From: Acidobacteriota bacterium
GTDB lineage: Bacteria; Acidobacteriota; Terriglobia; Bryobacterales; Bryobacteraceae
Direction of reading: 5' to 3'
Assembly: GCA_016213725.1 (NCBI GenBank)
Contig: JACQZS010000135.1
Span: 1 to 64,000 of the forward strand
DNA length: 64,000 nucleotides
In this document: piece by piece, positions 50,401 to 60,242 of the stretch
How positions within the stretch are numbered: position 1 is the stretch's first letter
Layout: each line of letters opens with the position of its first letter
Notes under the pieces: generated by a model
Databases searched by the model: none
What the model saw: the letters and a program-made list of their open reading frames with translations, nothing else
Told to the model about the DNA's origin: nothing
Translations under genes and position numbers: made by a program

Positions 50401-53400
50401 ATGCTCAAACAACTCCGTTTGATGTTTGCAGTGGCACTGTTTCTGGCCTCGATGGCCAGCGTAAATGCCCAAGATGTCCGTGCCACGATCCTAGGGTCGG
50501 TCACCGACGGTTCCGGCGCAGCGGTGACGGGTGCGAAGGTCCGGGTGACATTCCTGGAACGCAACACGACCGTCGAAGTGGAATCGAACGAAACCGGCTC
50601 ATTCGCGACTCCATTCCTGACGCCCGGCATGTACCGGGTAGAGGTGGAAGCCAAGGGGTTCCAGAAGTATGTCCGCGAGAACATGCAATTGCAGGCGCAG
50701 GACCGTGCTCGCTTGGACATCAAGCTCACTCTGGGTGAGCTTACGCAGAGCGTGAGCGTCAGTGGTTCTGCGACTCAGCTCGAGACGGAGACGGCCAGCC
50801 GGTCGCAGGTAGTAGCGAGCGAGATCATCGCCAACTTGCCGACGCAAGGCCGCAACCCGTTCCAGATTGCCTGGGCGGCTGCAGGCGTGGTGAAGAGCGG
50901 TTCGTGGCGCTACCTCCGGTCGTTTGACATCGGCGGCACGACAGGCATTTCAATCAATGGCGGACGTGAAGGCCAGAATGAAGTCCTGCTGGACGGTATC
51001 AGCAATGTGCGCGCGGAATGGACCGTGATCAGCATTCCCACCACGGAGTCGGTGCAGGAGTTCAAGGTTCAGGCCAATACCTACGATGCGCAGTATGGGC
51101 GCACCTCGGGCGGCGTGATCACAATGGTGACCAAGGGCGGCGGCAACGACTTCCACGGCACGATGTTCGAGTACTTCCAGAACGACAAGCTGAACGCCAA
51201 TCAGAGTGAGCTGAACCAACCCGCCACCGTGGCCGGCGTTTATTATCCCAACGGCCGCAAGCCGCCAAACCACATCAACCAGTTCGGCGCCACCGGATCC
51301 GGCCCGGTTTACATTCCGAAACTTTTCAACGGCAAGAACCGCGCATTCTGGATGCTCTCCTGGGAGAGCATGCGGCAGCGTTCAGCCGACCCGGATGTGA
51401 AGACCTTCCCCATTCCTGAAATTCGGGGCGGCAACTTCTCGCAACTGTTCAACGCAGCGGGCCAGCAGGTGCAGATCTACGATCCGCTGACCACGAAGTC
51501 CGACGGCACGCGCACGCCGTTCGCGGGTAATATCATTCCCTCGAACCGTTTGGACCCCATCGCCCTCAAGCTCATGACGTTCTACCCGCAGCCGACGGCA
51601 CAGGGCAGCGGCCCGGCGCGCATCAACAACAATCCCTATCCGTCCATTTGGCGCGCCAGCTTCGATCAATTCGTAGGCCGCGCGGACGTCGTCGTCAATA
51701 CAAAGAACAACGTGTTCTTCCGCTACAACCAGAATCCATTCAGCGAATACCGCGCCGTGGTGTTTGGACTCGACAATCCGGCGGAGCCCACGGGTAACGC
51801 TCCGTTGCTGCGCAACGGACGCAACATCATGATGAACTGGACGTCCACGATCACCCCCACCGCCACGTTCGACCTGCGCTTCGGCCTAAATCGTTGGGAA
51901 GAGGCGGGAGGCAGCACGATCGGCGCCGGCTACGATCCGAAACAACTCGGCTTCGACCCCGGCCTGGTGAACCAGTTCACCGCCTACCAGTTCCCGGCGA
52001 TCAACATGGAAGGCTACCAGAACATGGGCGCCAACGCGGTGAGCCCGGGCATCCGCGACACTTATAGCTTGCAGCCCAACTTCAACAAGATCATGGGCAA
52101 GCACTTTCTGAAGATGGGCGCCGAAGTTCGCCGTTACAACCGAGCCAACTCCGGCGGCGGCTATCCTTCCGGAAACTACACCTTCAACAAGAACTGGACA
52201 CAGGCGGTGTCGAACCGTGCCGATGCGACGTCTGGCAACGGTTATGCGACCCTCCTATTGGGCTACGCCAGTTCGGCATACGTCCAGAAGACGATTGACC
52301 CTTACTACCGGCACTACTACTATGCCGGCTTCTTCCAGGACGACTGGAAGGTGAACCACCAGCTGACTTTGACCTTCGGAGTGCGCTGGGACGCCGAATC
52401 CGGCAACGTGGAGCGCTACAACCGAATGGTGAACGGCCTGGACTACAACGCCGCCAGCCCGATTGCGAACCAGGTTACCGGGCTCAACCTCATGGGCGCC
52501 ACACTTTTCGCGGGTTACAATGGAACGCCTCGTTCCCTGATCGATACTCCCTTGACGAGCTGGCAGCCCCGCGTCGGCGCAGCCTACAAGCTGAAGGACA
52601 CCTGGGTGCTCCGCGGCGGATACGGGCTCTATTACATGGGTGAGGACAGCATCGGTTCCACCAATGGCTTCAGCCGCCAGACCGACGCCATCGTTACCAC
52701 TGGAGACCTCACGCCGTACCCGGGCCTTAAGCTCGCCAACGAGTTCATCGCCTTGCCGGGTGGTAAGCTCCTGGATCCTATCGGGACATCCAAGGGCGCC
52801 AGCAGCTTCCTTGGCGAGTCGATTGCGTCGTTCAAGAGGAACCGTGCCCTGCCGCACGTCCACACGTACTCCTTCGACATTCAGAAGGAAATCAAGGGCG
52901 GAATGCTGATTGAAGTCGGCTATGCCGGCAACACGGCCCGTAACCTGCAGGTGGTGGGAAACAACTTCGTCCTGAACTACGTTCCCACCAGCCAGCTGGG
53001 CCGCCGCACCTCCACCGGCGCCATCGACACCGCCTACTACACGGCCCTGGTGCCCAACCCCATGGCCGGGCTGATCCCCAATAACGCCACGCTCAACGGC
53101 AGCACCATCCAGCGCCAGATCCTCTGGCGGGCCTACCCGCAGTTCAGCGATCCCAGGGCATATGATGTTCCGGTCGGCCGTGCGCAGTTCCATGGCATGA
53201 GCGTGAAAATCACCAAGCGGCTTTCGCACGGCCTCAGCTTCCTGTCGAGCTTCTCGATTGGCAAGAACCTGCGCCAGACCCGGCCACTCAACGCTCAGGA
53301 CTTCTCGCTAGCCACCTGGGAAAGCACCCCGCTGGTCAAGGAGCCCGATCAGAACATCGACACGCCGCGCAAGTTCGCCATCGCTGGTATCTACGAACTC

Positions 53401-53901
53401 CCGTTTGGTCACGGCCGCCGTTTCGCCGGCGACGCCAAGGGCTGGGTGGATCAGGTGATTGGCGGCTGGCAGGCCAACTTCAATGTGACCTACCAGGTCG
53501 GCTGGGTCGTTGACTACCCCAATGCCCCGCAAAACGCTCCCGGCAGCGCCAAGCTCGAGAATCCGACCAACAAACAGTGGTTCAACACTTCGCTCTGGAA
53601 GACCTCTTCCGGCACGCCGGTGGCCACGCAGGAGCCCTTCACGCTGCGCACCTTCCCCTTCCTGTTCAGCGACGTTCGCCGGCCGGGCTACAAGAACTGG
53701 GACTTCTCGCTCTCCAAGATCTTCCCGATCACGGAGCGGCTGCACCTCCAGTTCCGTGCCGAAGCCGTCAACATCATGAATCACCCGTGGTTCGCCGACA
53801 TGGCTTCCACGGACGTAACCAACGCCGCTTTCGGGCAGTTGAATACGACGCAGCGCAACCTCCCGAGGTTCGTCAAGCTCGGGCTGCACCTGACCTTCTA
53901 G
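50401..53901 (+). CDS. Oar-type TonB-dependent receptor
   Basis: A 1166-residue outer-membrane protein. It has a signal peptide (basic start, then MFAVALFLASMASVNA), followed by a carboxypeptidase-regulatory-like beta-sandwich (about 25-110, ILGSVTDGSGAAVTGAKVRV ... GMYRVEVEAKGFQ), a plug domain with SINGGREGQNEVLLDG, and a long beta-barrel that ends in LGLHLTF with a C-terminal Phe, as needed for barrel assembly. Large receptors of this architecture are abundant in Acidobacteriota and take up oligosaccharides or peptides. The ribosome site is very strong (AAGGAGGAGG). It is transcribed alone and ends at a good hairpin terminator. Confidence 0.93.
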   Translation: MLKQLRLMFAVALFLASMASVNAQDVRATILGSVTDGSGAAVTGAKVRVTFLERNTTVEVESNETGSFATPFLTPGMYRVEVEAKGFQKYVRENMQLQAQDRARLDIKLTLGELTQSVSVSGSATQLETETASRSQVVASEIIANLPTQGRNPFQIAWAAAGVVKSGSWRYLRSFDIGGTTGISINGGREGQNEVLLDGISNVRAEWTVISIPTTESVQEFKVQANTYDAQYGRTSGGVITMVTKGGGNDFHGTMFEYFQNDKLNANQSELNQPATVAGVYYPNGRKPPNHINQFGATGSGPVYIPKLFNGKNRAFWMLSWESMRQRSADPDVKTFPIPEIRGGNFSQLFNAAGQQVQIYDPLTTKSDGTRTPFAGNIIPSNRLDPIALKLMTFYPQPTAQGSGPARINNNPYPSIWRASFDQFVGRADVVVNTKNNVFFRYNQNPFSEYRAVVFGLDNPAEPTGNAPLLRNGRNIMMNWTSTITPTATFDLRFGLNRWEEAGGSTIGAGYDPKQLGFDPGLVNQFTAYQFPAINMEGYQNMGANAVSPGIRDTYSLQPNFNKIMGKHFLKMGAEVRRYNRANSGGGYPSGNYTFNKNWTQAVSNRADATSGNGYATLLLGYASSAYVQKTIDPYYRHYYYAGFFQDDWKVNHQLTLTFGVRWDAESGNVERYNRMVNGLDYNAASPIANQVTGLNLMGATLFAGYNGTPRSLIDTPLTSWQPRVGAAYKLKDTWVLRGGYGLYYMGEDSIGSTNGFSRQTDAIVTTGDLTPYPGLKLANEFIALPGGKLLDPIGTSKGASSFLGESIASFKRNRALPHVHTYSFDIQKEIKGGMLIEVGYAGNTARNLQVVGNNFVLNYVPTSQLGRRTSTGAIDTAYYTALVPNPMAGLIPNNATLNGSTIQRQILWRAYPQFSDPRAYDVPVGRAQFHGMSVKITKRLSHGLSFLSSFSIGKNLRQTRPLNAQDFSLATWESTPLVKEPDQNIDTPRKFAIAGIYELPFGHGRRFAGDAKGWVDQVIGGWQANFNVTYQVGWVVDYPNAPQNAPGSAKLENPTNKQWFNTSLWKTSSGTPVATQEPFTLRTFPFLFSDVRRPGYKNWDFSLSKIFPITERLHLQFRAEAVNIMNHPWFADMASTDVTNAAFGQLNTTQRNLPRFVKLGLHLTF

Positions 53902-53918
53902 TTCGATCTGTTTCCGGC

Positions 53919-53951
53919 AAAAAGGAGGCCCCTAACCGGGGCCTCCTTTTT
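53919..53951. terminator. Rho-independent terminator, bidirectional
   Basis: GGAGGCCCC-taacc-GGGGCCTCC forms a perfect 9-bp stem with a 5-base loop, followed by five T and preceded by five A. It sits between the converging receptor gene and the minus-strand operon and can serve both. Confidence 0.93.
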
Positions 53952-54018
53952 CTTTCCTCTCTCACTGGATTGATGGGTGCGCCAGGGTTATGTGGAGGGA
54001 CGCAGGGGGCCTGCGAGC

Positions 54019-56025
54019 TTACTTCCAGATGGGGACTCCGAGTTCGGAGAAGCGGGCGGCCCCGTTGAGGAAGTGGGCGGTGATCCAGAAGACGGTCCAG
54101 GCTTCGTGATAGCCTCCGCGCATTTCAGTGATCGCAACGTCGCGGCCGAGCTGGGCGTAGTTGGTCTGCTGGAGTTGCTCGCCCTGGCTGCCGTGGGGGT
54201 CGATGATCTGGCCGGCGGAGCGGTACATGACGAGGGCGAGCTGGCGGAGGTCGGCGCGGTTGTCGATCTGGCCGAGGCGGTAGACGTCGGGCGCGGTGAG
54301 GGCGCCCCAGACGTCGAGGTGCTGGTTCTGGACGGAGACGGAGGTCCCGCCGCGAGTTCGGGCGCGATGATCGGTGAGGCGGCCGGCGGGCTCGGGGACG
54401 TCCCAGACGTAGGTGTAGGTGAGCATGACGTCGGCGGCGTGGCGGGTCCAGCGGAGATGTTCGGGGGAACGGGTGAGTTCGTAGAGTTCGAGAAAGCCGG
54501 CGAAAGCGAGGGCGGCGCCCTCTTTGTCTTCGCAGGAGGCGTCGGAGGTGCCGCCCCAGTAGGGCTCGGACATGTTGAAGTGGCGCTGGGCGTAGTGCCG
54601 GGCGGCGGCGCGGCCGGCCTGGCGGTAGCGGGGGTTAGAGAAGAGCACGGAGGCTTTAATGAGCGGGGCGATGAGGGAGGCCTCGTTGGTGGAGCGGGGA
54701 TGCCAATTGGAATCGAGGATGCGGGCGGAGTGGACATCGGCGGCGTGCTTCAGGAACTCCTCCCACCTGGCGGTCTTCAGGCCGCGCGTGCGGCCGGCGG
54801 CGATGGCGCGGGCGATGGTGAGCATGGCCTGGCCCTGGTTGAGGAACTCCTGGCTGTGCCACTGCTTCTTGCTGAGGTCGTACCAGGTGTGGAAGCCGGC
54901 GTCGTAGAACTGGGCGGTGGAGAGGAAGTCGAGTGATTTCTGGACGTACGTCAGGGCTTTGGAATCGTTGAGGCCGGGGGCGAGGATTTGAAGAGCGTAG
55001 CCGAGAGCTTCAGCCTGGCCGGTCCAGCCCATGACTCCCTGGGTGCGATCGACGTACTTCTGGAATATCGCGTAGTCGGAGGTTTCGCGCCAGCGCGTGA
55101 GGGCGTAGCGGTACTTGGCGCGGACGATTTCAGGGATGGCGGGAAGGTCCTCGGCGTAGAAGGGCTTGAAGAGGGCGATGGAACTGCGGACGGAGGTTTG
55201 GAAGGCGCTGCCGGGCTGCGTGACGGGGAAGGCTTCGAGATAGAAAGACTTTTCGACAACGGCATTGGGCGGGAGGTTCAGATAGGCGTTGTCGTAGGGG
55301 ACGAAGCTGCGTTGGGCGGCTTTGATGACGGAGCGTTTGCCGTTGGAGGCGCAGGGGCCGGAGAGGGCGGTGAGTTCGGTGGCGCCTTGCTGAGCGATGA
55401 CGCCGAGGGACCACCACTGGTCGTGCAGGTTGGCGTAAGGGACGGGGGAGGGGATGGTGTGGAGTGAGGCGCCCCAGAGCTTCGCGCCGCGTTGGAGTTC
55501 AAGCGAGGCGAAGGGCATGGGGTAGCGGTGCTCTTCATAGATGGACTCTTCGCCGGGCCTGCCGGTGGAGACGGGGGTGCGGCCGCTGCGGGCGCCAGAG
55601 GGATTGCCGAAGTAGAGGATGCCGGGCAGGACGGGCTGCGCGGATTCAGACGGGGCCATGAAGCGGACGGAGAGGGTGGCCTGACTGAGGGGCTGCTTGC
55701 CCTTCCAGGTGAAGCGGCGCAGGCCGCGGACGAGGCCATTTTCGAGGCGGTAGGCGTCTTCGAGCTGAAGGGTTCCGCCGCAGGCGCTGAGTTCGCCTTT
55801 GAGGATGGTCCATTCGCCGGCGGTGAGGGTTTGCGTGGGGGAGGCGTGGTGCCAATCGGCGGGCCAGCCATCGCGCCAGGCGCAGGAGACAGACCAGAGA
55901 CCTTCGGCGGGCGACTCTGCGACCACTTCCGCGCCGGCTAGAACTTGGACGCGGTTGTTTGCGATGCGGAAGTCGGCGGCCGGCAGGAGGCCGGCAATAA
56001 GGAGGACGGAGGGGCGGAGTCGCAT
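54019..56025 (-). CDS. Secreted six-hairpin glycosidase-like protein
   Basis: A 668-residue protein; I use the ATG at 56025, since MRLRPSVLLIAGLLPA is a signal peptide, rather than the longer track start. An N-terminal beta-rich region (about 20-270) precedes a helical C-terminus (about 320-660) with GWTGQAEALGYALQIL and FHTWYDLSKKQW, resembling the (alpha/alpha)6 fold of glycoside hydrolases and epimerases. No family can be named with confidence. It follows two DUF1593 genes in the same operon, suggesting joint action on a plant-cell-wall or nucleoside-type substrate outside the cytoplasm. Confidence 0.68.
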   Translation of the reverse strand: MRLRPSVLLIAGLLPAADFRIANNRVQVLAGAEVVAESPAEGLWSVSCAWRDGWPADWHHASPTQTLTAGEWTILKGELSACGGTLQLEDAYRLENGLVRGLRRFTWKGKQPLSQATLSVRFMAPSESAQPVLPGILYFGNPSGARSGRTPVSTGRPGEESIYEEHRYPMPFASLELQRGAKLWGASLHTIPSPVPYANLHDQWWSLGVIAQQGATELTALSGPCASNGKRSVIKAAQRSFVPYDNAYLNLPPNAVVEKSFYLEAFPVTQPGSAFQTSVRSSIALFKPFYAEDLPAIPEIVRAKYRYALTRWRETSDYAIFQKYVDRTQGVMGWTGQAEALGYALQILAPGLNDSKALTYVQKSLDFLSTAQFYDAGFHTWYDLSKKQWHSQEFLNQGQAMLTIARAIAAGRTRGLKTARWEEFLKHAADVHSARILDSNWHPRSTNEASLIAPLIKASVLFSNPRYRQAGRAAARHYAQRHFNMSEPYWGGTSDASCEDKEGAALAFAGFLELYELTRSPEHLRWTRHAADVMLTYTYVWDVPEPAGRLTDHRARTRGGTSVSVQNQHLDVWGALTAPDVYRLGQIDNRADLRQLALVMYRSAGQIIDPHGSQGEQLQQTNYAQLGRDVAITEMRGGYHEAWTVFWITAHFLNGAARFSELGVPIWK

Positions 56026-56038
56026 GGCGAGTGATGAG

Positions 56039-57445
56039 TTATTGAGGAAGGACGGTGATAATGACTCGGCGGTAGCGGGTGAGGCGCGGCGTTCCGTTGT
56101 CGGTGACGGCCAGAACAATGTGGATGGTTTCCGGCTTGGCGACGTTGGGCGCGGTGAAGGAGGCCAGGGGCTTGTCGAGGTCTTCGATGACGAGAGCGAG
56201 GGGGGTGCGGGAGTTGGAGATGGGGACGGTGGAGGGCTCGGGGTAGTAGATCCACTGGTAGGAGAGGGTGTTGTTGTCGGGATCGGAGGAGCCTTCGGCG
56301 CTGAGGCGGACGCGTTCGCCGGAACGGGCGGTGAGGCGGTCTGAATGGTTGAGGGCAGCGGCAGGCGGATGGTTGGCGGCGGCGAAGGGTTTGATGGTCC
56401 AGTCCATGCGCGCGGAGAAGTCGTTCTGAAAGGCCTCGCGCCAGCGCCAGATGGTGACTTTGTTGCCGGAGTGCCACTTGCCGTCGATGCCTTGGGCTTC
56501 GTCTTCGGCGTCGGACCAGAAGGGGCGGGTTTCGGGCTCGATCAGCCACTTGCGCATGCGGGGCGTGTAGAACTCGTAGCGGCCGCCCCAACTGCCCCAG
56601 TCGGGGTGTTCGGGGTTGCCGAGGCCGTTCTGAATGAGGAAGAGGAACGACGGGGTGTCGCCTTCCATGAGGAACTTGGTGATGGGGTAGAGGGCGCCGA
56701 GGGGGCCTTTGGCGCGGACATGGGTATCGAGCCAGGGGTTGTCGACGATGGTGAAATCGGCGCCGGCGAAGCGGCCATGGAAGTTGTCGCCGCTGATGGC
56801 GGACCAGGTGGCGTGGTGGTAGGCTCCGGCGGCATGGTAGCCGGGGCTGGCGACGTAGAAGAGACTGGGGAAGGTCTTGCGGAGCCAGGGGCCGCTGTCG
56901 TCCTGATCGGAGATGGTGTAGACGCGGAGTTTTGCGACGAACTTTTGGAGGTCTTCTGGAGAGCGTGTTTGGCGGATTTTGTAGAGAGCCTGGGCGAGGC
57001 AGTTGGGTCCGCCCCAGACGACGACCCAGACGGGGCGGGGGTCGTCGCGGTCGACGACTTCGATGATGCGGTCTGAGCCGGGGGAGTCCATGTCTTTGCC
57101 GACGGCGTTCATGCCGAAGGCGGGGCGGCCGTCGCGGATGACGGATTGGAGGTAAGCCTCAGTGGGAAAGCCAGGTTCGTGCAAGATGAGGTTGTCACGG
57201 ACCCTGCCATAGGCTGCGACGATTTCGCGAATGTGAGCGGAGGCGGTGCGGGTGCGCTGGTGGACTGAGGTGGTGGCGACGACGGCTTCGACGTCGAAGT
57301 GGTTGGAGTAGACAAGGAAGCGCACCATGGATTGGGTGTCGTCGGGCTCGTTCTCGATATCGGTGAGGACGACGACGCGGGGTTTGGACGGGGCGGCGAC
57401 GGCGATGCAGGAGGCCAGGAAGAGAAGCGAGACAGCGAGTTTCAT
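56039..57445 (-). CDS. Secreted DUF1593 protein, copy 2
   Basis: A 468-residue protein with a signal peptide ([17 protein letters not shown]). The DUF1593 signature [21 protein letters not shown] gives the Asp cluster of the nucleoside-hydrolase-like fold, where Asp residues bind Ca2+ and the ribosyl group. A C-terminal region from about 350 looks like an immunoglobulin-type domain ([18 protein letters not shown]). Substrates of the family are not settled. It lies 13 bases before the glycosidase-like gene and 7 after its paralogue. Confidence 0.88.
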   Translation of the reverse strand: MKLAVSLLFLASCIAVAAPSKPRVVVLTDIENEPDDTQSMVRFLVYSNHFDVEAVVATTSVHQRTRTASAHIREIVAAYGRVRDNLILHEPGFPTEAYLQSVIRDGRPAFGMNAVGKDMDSPGSDRIIEVVDRDDPRPVWVVVWGGPNCLAQALYKIRQTRSPEDLQKFVAKLRVYTISDQDDSGPWLRKTFPSLFYVASPGYHAAGAYHHATWSAISGDNFHGRFAGADFTIVDNPWLDTHVRAKGPLGALYPITKFLMEGDTPSFLFLIQNGLGNPEHPDWGSWGGRYEFYTPRMRKWLIEPETRPFWSDAEDEAQGIDGKWHSGNKVTIWRWREAFQNDFSARMDWTIKPFAAANHPPAAALNHSDRLTARSGERVRLSAEGSSDPDNNTLSYQWIYYPEPSTVPISNSRTPLALVIEDLDKPLASFTAPNVAKPETIHIVLAVTDNGTPRLTRYRRVIITVLPQ

Positions 57446-57452
57446 GGGGGTG

Positions 57453-58730
57453 CTAGTTGGATTTGGGCTGAGCGCAGCGAGCGATACGGGCGGCGAAGTC
57501 TTTCAGGAATTCGGCGCGCCATTGGTTGACGGATTTTGCGCCGGGGTAGACGCCTTCGGCGAGCGCGGGATCGGGCGAGTCGATCCACCAGTTGGGATGG
57601 ATGGTGGACGGCAGCGAGGTCTTCTCGGGCGGCGGAGGAACGGCGGTGAACCTGCCCTGGATGCCATCGAGGGCGGGGAAGTCGCTCTTGACGGCAAAGG
57701 ACCAGGCCTTGGCATCGCGCGGAGAGAAGCGGAAGCGGAGGGTGTTGCCATCGAGGGCGGCTGGAGTGTTGATGCGATTGTCTACGACCACGCGGACGGA
57801 GTGCCGTGCGGTGAAGCCGTCGGGTACGGCGATGGCGTACTCCACAACGCCGAAGACTTCTGCATGATCGGCTTCTGTGGTCCAGCGGGTGAAGACGGTC
57901 TTGCGATGGTCCCAGATGCGAGCGTAGCTGCCGCCCCAACTGGGAGCGGCGGGGTTTTCCGGATCGCCCTTGAGGAGGAAGTTGACGGAGGGGGTGTCGC
58001 CCATCTTGATGGCGCCCTTGAGGAGAGAGGCGAAGAAGGAGCCGAGGGCGCCGCGGCCGGCGACGTAGGCGGAGACGAACGTGGAGTTGCCGAGGTCGCC
58101 GGATTGATCGCCGCCCACGAAGTAGCCGCGGTAAGTTGCATTCGATTCGACGATCCAGAGCTTGGGGTGATTCTGTTCGATGTAGTTGTAGGCGTGGACA
58201 CTCCACATTTTGTTGGGGCCGCCGATGAAGTAGACGCGGAGTTTGGGGAGGATGTCGGGGGCGTCGTGGAGGGCCTGGGCGAGGTCTTCGATACCGCCCC
58301 AGACGAGGACGTAGAGGGGGCGGGGGTCTGGCTTGCGGGCGCACTGGACGATCCAATTGGAGCCATCGGTAGCGGCGCCGAAGCCGGCGGGGCCGGGACT
58401 ATCGAATGCGCCCTGTTTGGAGATGGAGCGGAGGGTGGCGGGCGCGGGATAGCGGGCGGACCAGGTCTTGAGCTTGGGGTAGTCCTGCTGGTAGAGATCG
58501 ATGACCTGAAGGATGTGTTGGAGGCGGCCGGGGCCGTAGGGAGAGGAGACGATGCCTTCGACGTCGAACGAGTCGGCGTAGAGGAGGAAGTGGACCATGG
58601 ACTGGAAATCGTCGGGGTCGGTGCCGCCGATATCGGAGGAGACCAGGACGCGGTGGCGGTGGCCGGAGAGGGCGCCGCGGTCGGCCGCGGAGAGAAGAAT
58701 CGGCAGGATGAGGAGGAAAAGGAACTTCAT
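57453..58730 (-). CDS. Secreted DUF1593 protein, copy 1
   Basis: A 425-residue paralogue of the next gene; start at ATG 58730 with a signal peptide ([14 protein letters not shown]). The Asp cluster is [17 protein letters not shown]. It lacks the clear immunoglobulin-type tail of its neighbour, and identity between the two looks moderate, so the duplication is not recent. First gene of the operon. A decayed TonB-dependent receptor lies just upstream on the same strand and may once have imported the product. Confidence 0.88.
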   Translation of the reverse strand: MKFLFLLILPILLSAADRGALSGHRHRVLVSSDIGGTDPDDFQSMVHFLLYADSFDVEGIVSSPYGPGRLQHILQVIDLYQQDYPKLKTWSARYPAPATLRSISKQGAFDSPGPAGFGAATDGSNWIVQCARKPDPRPLYVLVWGGIEDLAQALHDAPDILPKLRVYFIGGPNKMWSVHAYNYIEQNHPKLWIVESNATYRGYFVGGDQSGDLGNSTFVSAYVAGRGALGSFFASLLKGAIKMGDTPSVNFLLKGDPENPAAPSWGGSYARIWDHRKTVFTRWTTEADHAEVFGVVEYAIAVPDGFTARHSVRVVVDNRINTPAALDGNTLRFRFSPRDAKAWSFAVKSDFPALDGIQGRFTAVPPPPEKTSLPSTIHPNWWIDSPDPALAEGVYPGAKSVNQWRAEFLKDFAARIARCAQPKSN

Positions 58731-58769
58731 GGCGCAGCCTGAGGAGAGCATACCGGGTTGGAGCCACAC

Positions 58770-59335
58770 GAGAGAAGCCCCTTGCGGGACCGGTGGGTTT
58801 CTGAGTGGTTTGGACTGGAATGACCAGACCTTCGATGAAGCGGGTGGCGGAGGGGGTGACGGCGAGGAGGTTGGAGTCGTTGATGGTGTATTCGTTGCGG
58901 TTGAGGTAGGACTGGAAGCAGTCTTTCTGGCCGACGGCGGGGTCGAAGTGGTTGTTCATGCCTTCTTCGGTGCCGAAGCCAGGGGTGTTGGTGGCTTTGG
59001 GGTACAGCTTCACGTAAGAGGCGTAAACGGGGTCGAGGACGGGAATGCCTTTGTTGCCGGGGAAGGGGGTACGGACAACGCGGGCGTCCTCGTGGCGGGC
59101 GGAGTGGGGGTCGCAGATGGTGGATTCGACGGTTTTAAGCGCTTGGCCGACTTCGAGGGTGAAATTGACGACGGGGCGCGTTCCGGCAGTGAGGGCCAAT
59201 CCGGTACGGTGCGCCTTCTTGAAGTCGTTGGCCTCCACGGCGACTGTGTAGGCACCCGGGCTGAGAAGCGGCACTTCTTAGAAACCGGTAGCCGTATCCA
59301 GTACAGCGAACCCACGAGATGCGAGCGTGGCACTC
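58770..59335 (-). pseudogene. Decayed TonB-dependent receptor
   Basis: Minus-strand remnants of an Oar-type receptor. Pieces include LLSPGAYTVAVEANDFKKAH and FTLEVGQALKTVES (carboxypeptidase-like domain), VRTPFPGNKGIPVLDPVYAS (plug/barrel entry) and RNEYTINDSN (barrel). They are joined after large deletions and the N-terminus is out of frame (ATLASRGFAVLDTATG). A full receptor would need about 3 kb. The sequence is close to, but not the same as, the intact receptor at 50401. Confidence 0.72.
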
Positions 59336-59521
59336 AGGCAGGCGTGATTCAAGAAGCTTGGCCATATTCCGGCGTTCTGTCGCACGACTTTCCGCCTCGC
59401 GGAATTCCGGGGAGTTTGGGATGAGAGCGGGCTCTTCCCGCCATAGGGAATTGCCCGGCTGCCCCGATGTTCAAGTTGCATTCCGAGCCCAATGCGATGG
59501 AATAGAAGGACGAGGCGATGC

Positions 59522-60217
59522 ATGCAACATAGATTGGCTCTGCTTCATACAAGTCCGGTGCTGGTGCCGGTGTTCGATGGCTTGTGCCAGCAGGTACTGC
59601 CTGAGGTGGAGAGATACCACATGGTAGACGAGAGCCTGATCCGAAACACAGTCCGGGCGGGGCGACTTGAGAAGCCCACTATCCGGCGGCTAGTGGCGGA
59701 GATTGGCGTGGCCTTCGAAGGCGGAGCGACAGCCGTGTTTGTGACGTGTTCGTCGATTGGCCCCGGGGTGTCAGCGGCCAGGCAACTCTACGAAGAGCCG
59801 ATATTTCGGATTGACGAGGCGATGGCAGCGAAGGCCGTTACAATGGGCTCCCGGGTAGGGGTGCTGGCGACGGTGCGGACGACCCTGGAGCCGACGGTGC
59901 AACTGATCCGCGACTCTGCGAAAACAGCTGGCACGGTGGTGACCGTGGAGGCAGGACTGTGTGAGGGGGCGTTCGACGCCGTGCTGGCGGGCGATGGGGC
60001 AGGCCACGACCGGATTGTGAGGGAGGGGTTGATGCGGCTGGCCGGACTGGCGGACGTAGTCGTGCTGGCGCAGGCTTCGATGGCGCGGGTGATTGAGAAC
60101 ATTGCAGAGGGCGAATTGAAGGTGCCTGTGTTGACGAGTCCGATGTTGGCTGTGCAGCAGATCCGGGTGGCTCTTGGATTGAGCCGAGCGCAAGTCCCGG
60201 TGGGTGTTTCCGCATAG
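59522..60217 (+). CDS. Asp/Glu racemase-like protein
   Basis: A 231-residue protein starting at ATG 59522. The aspartate/glutamate/hydantoin racemase fold is indicated by FVTCSSIGPGVSAAR, with the first catalytic Cys, and GSRVGVLATVRTTLEPT. In the region where the second catalytic Cys would be expected, VVVLAQASMARV has none, so it may be a one-Cys enzyme or a different lyase/isomerase of the superfamily. The MFS transporter follows after 26 bases, suggesting uptake and conversion of a small acid. GAAGGACGAGG lies upstream as a possible ribosome site. Confidence 0.8.
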   Translation: MQHRLALLHTSPVLVPVFDGLCQQVLPEVERYHMVDESLIRNTVRAGRLEKPTIRRLVAEIGVAFEGGATAVFVTCSSIGPGVSAARQLYEEPIFRIDEAMAAKAVTMGSRVGVLATVRTTLEPTVQLIRDSAKTAGTVVTVEAGLCEGAFDAVLAGDGAGHDRIVREGLMRLAGLADVVVLAQASMARVIENIAEGELKVPVLTSPMLAVQQIRVALGLSRAQVPVGVSA

Positions 60218-60242
60218 GCGGGGCGGCGCAGCCGTGGGCTTC

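Noticed and set aside
53977-58742. Long plus-strand ORFs at 53977-54936 and 57327-58742
   Set aside because: Gly/Glu/Val-rich antisense shadows of the secreted glycosidase-like and DUF1593 genes, which have signal peptides and family motifs.
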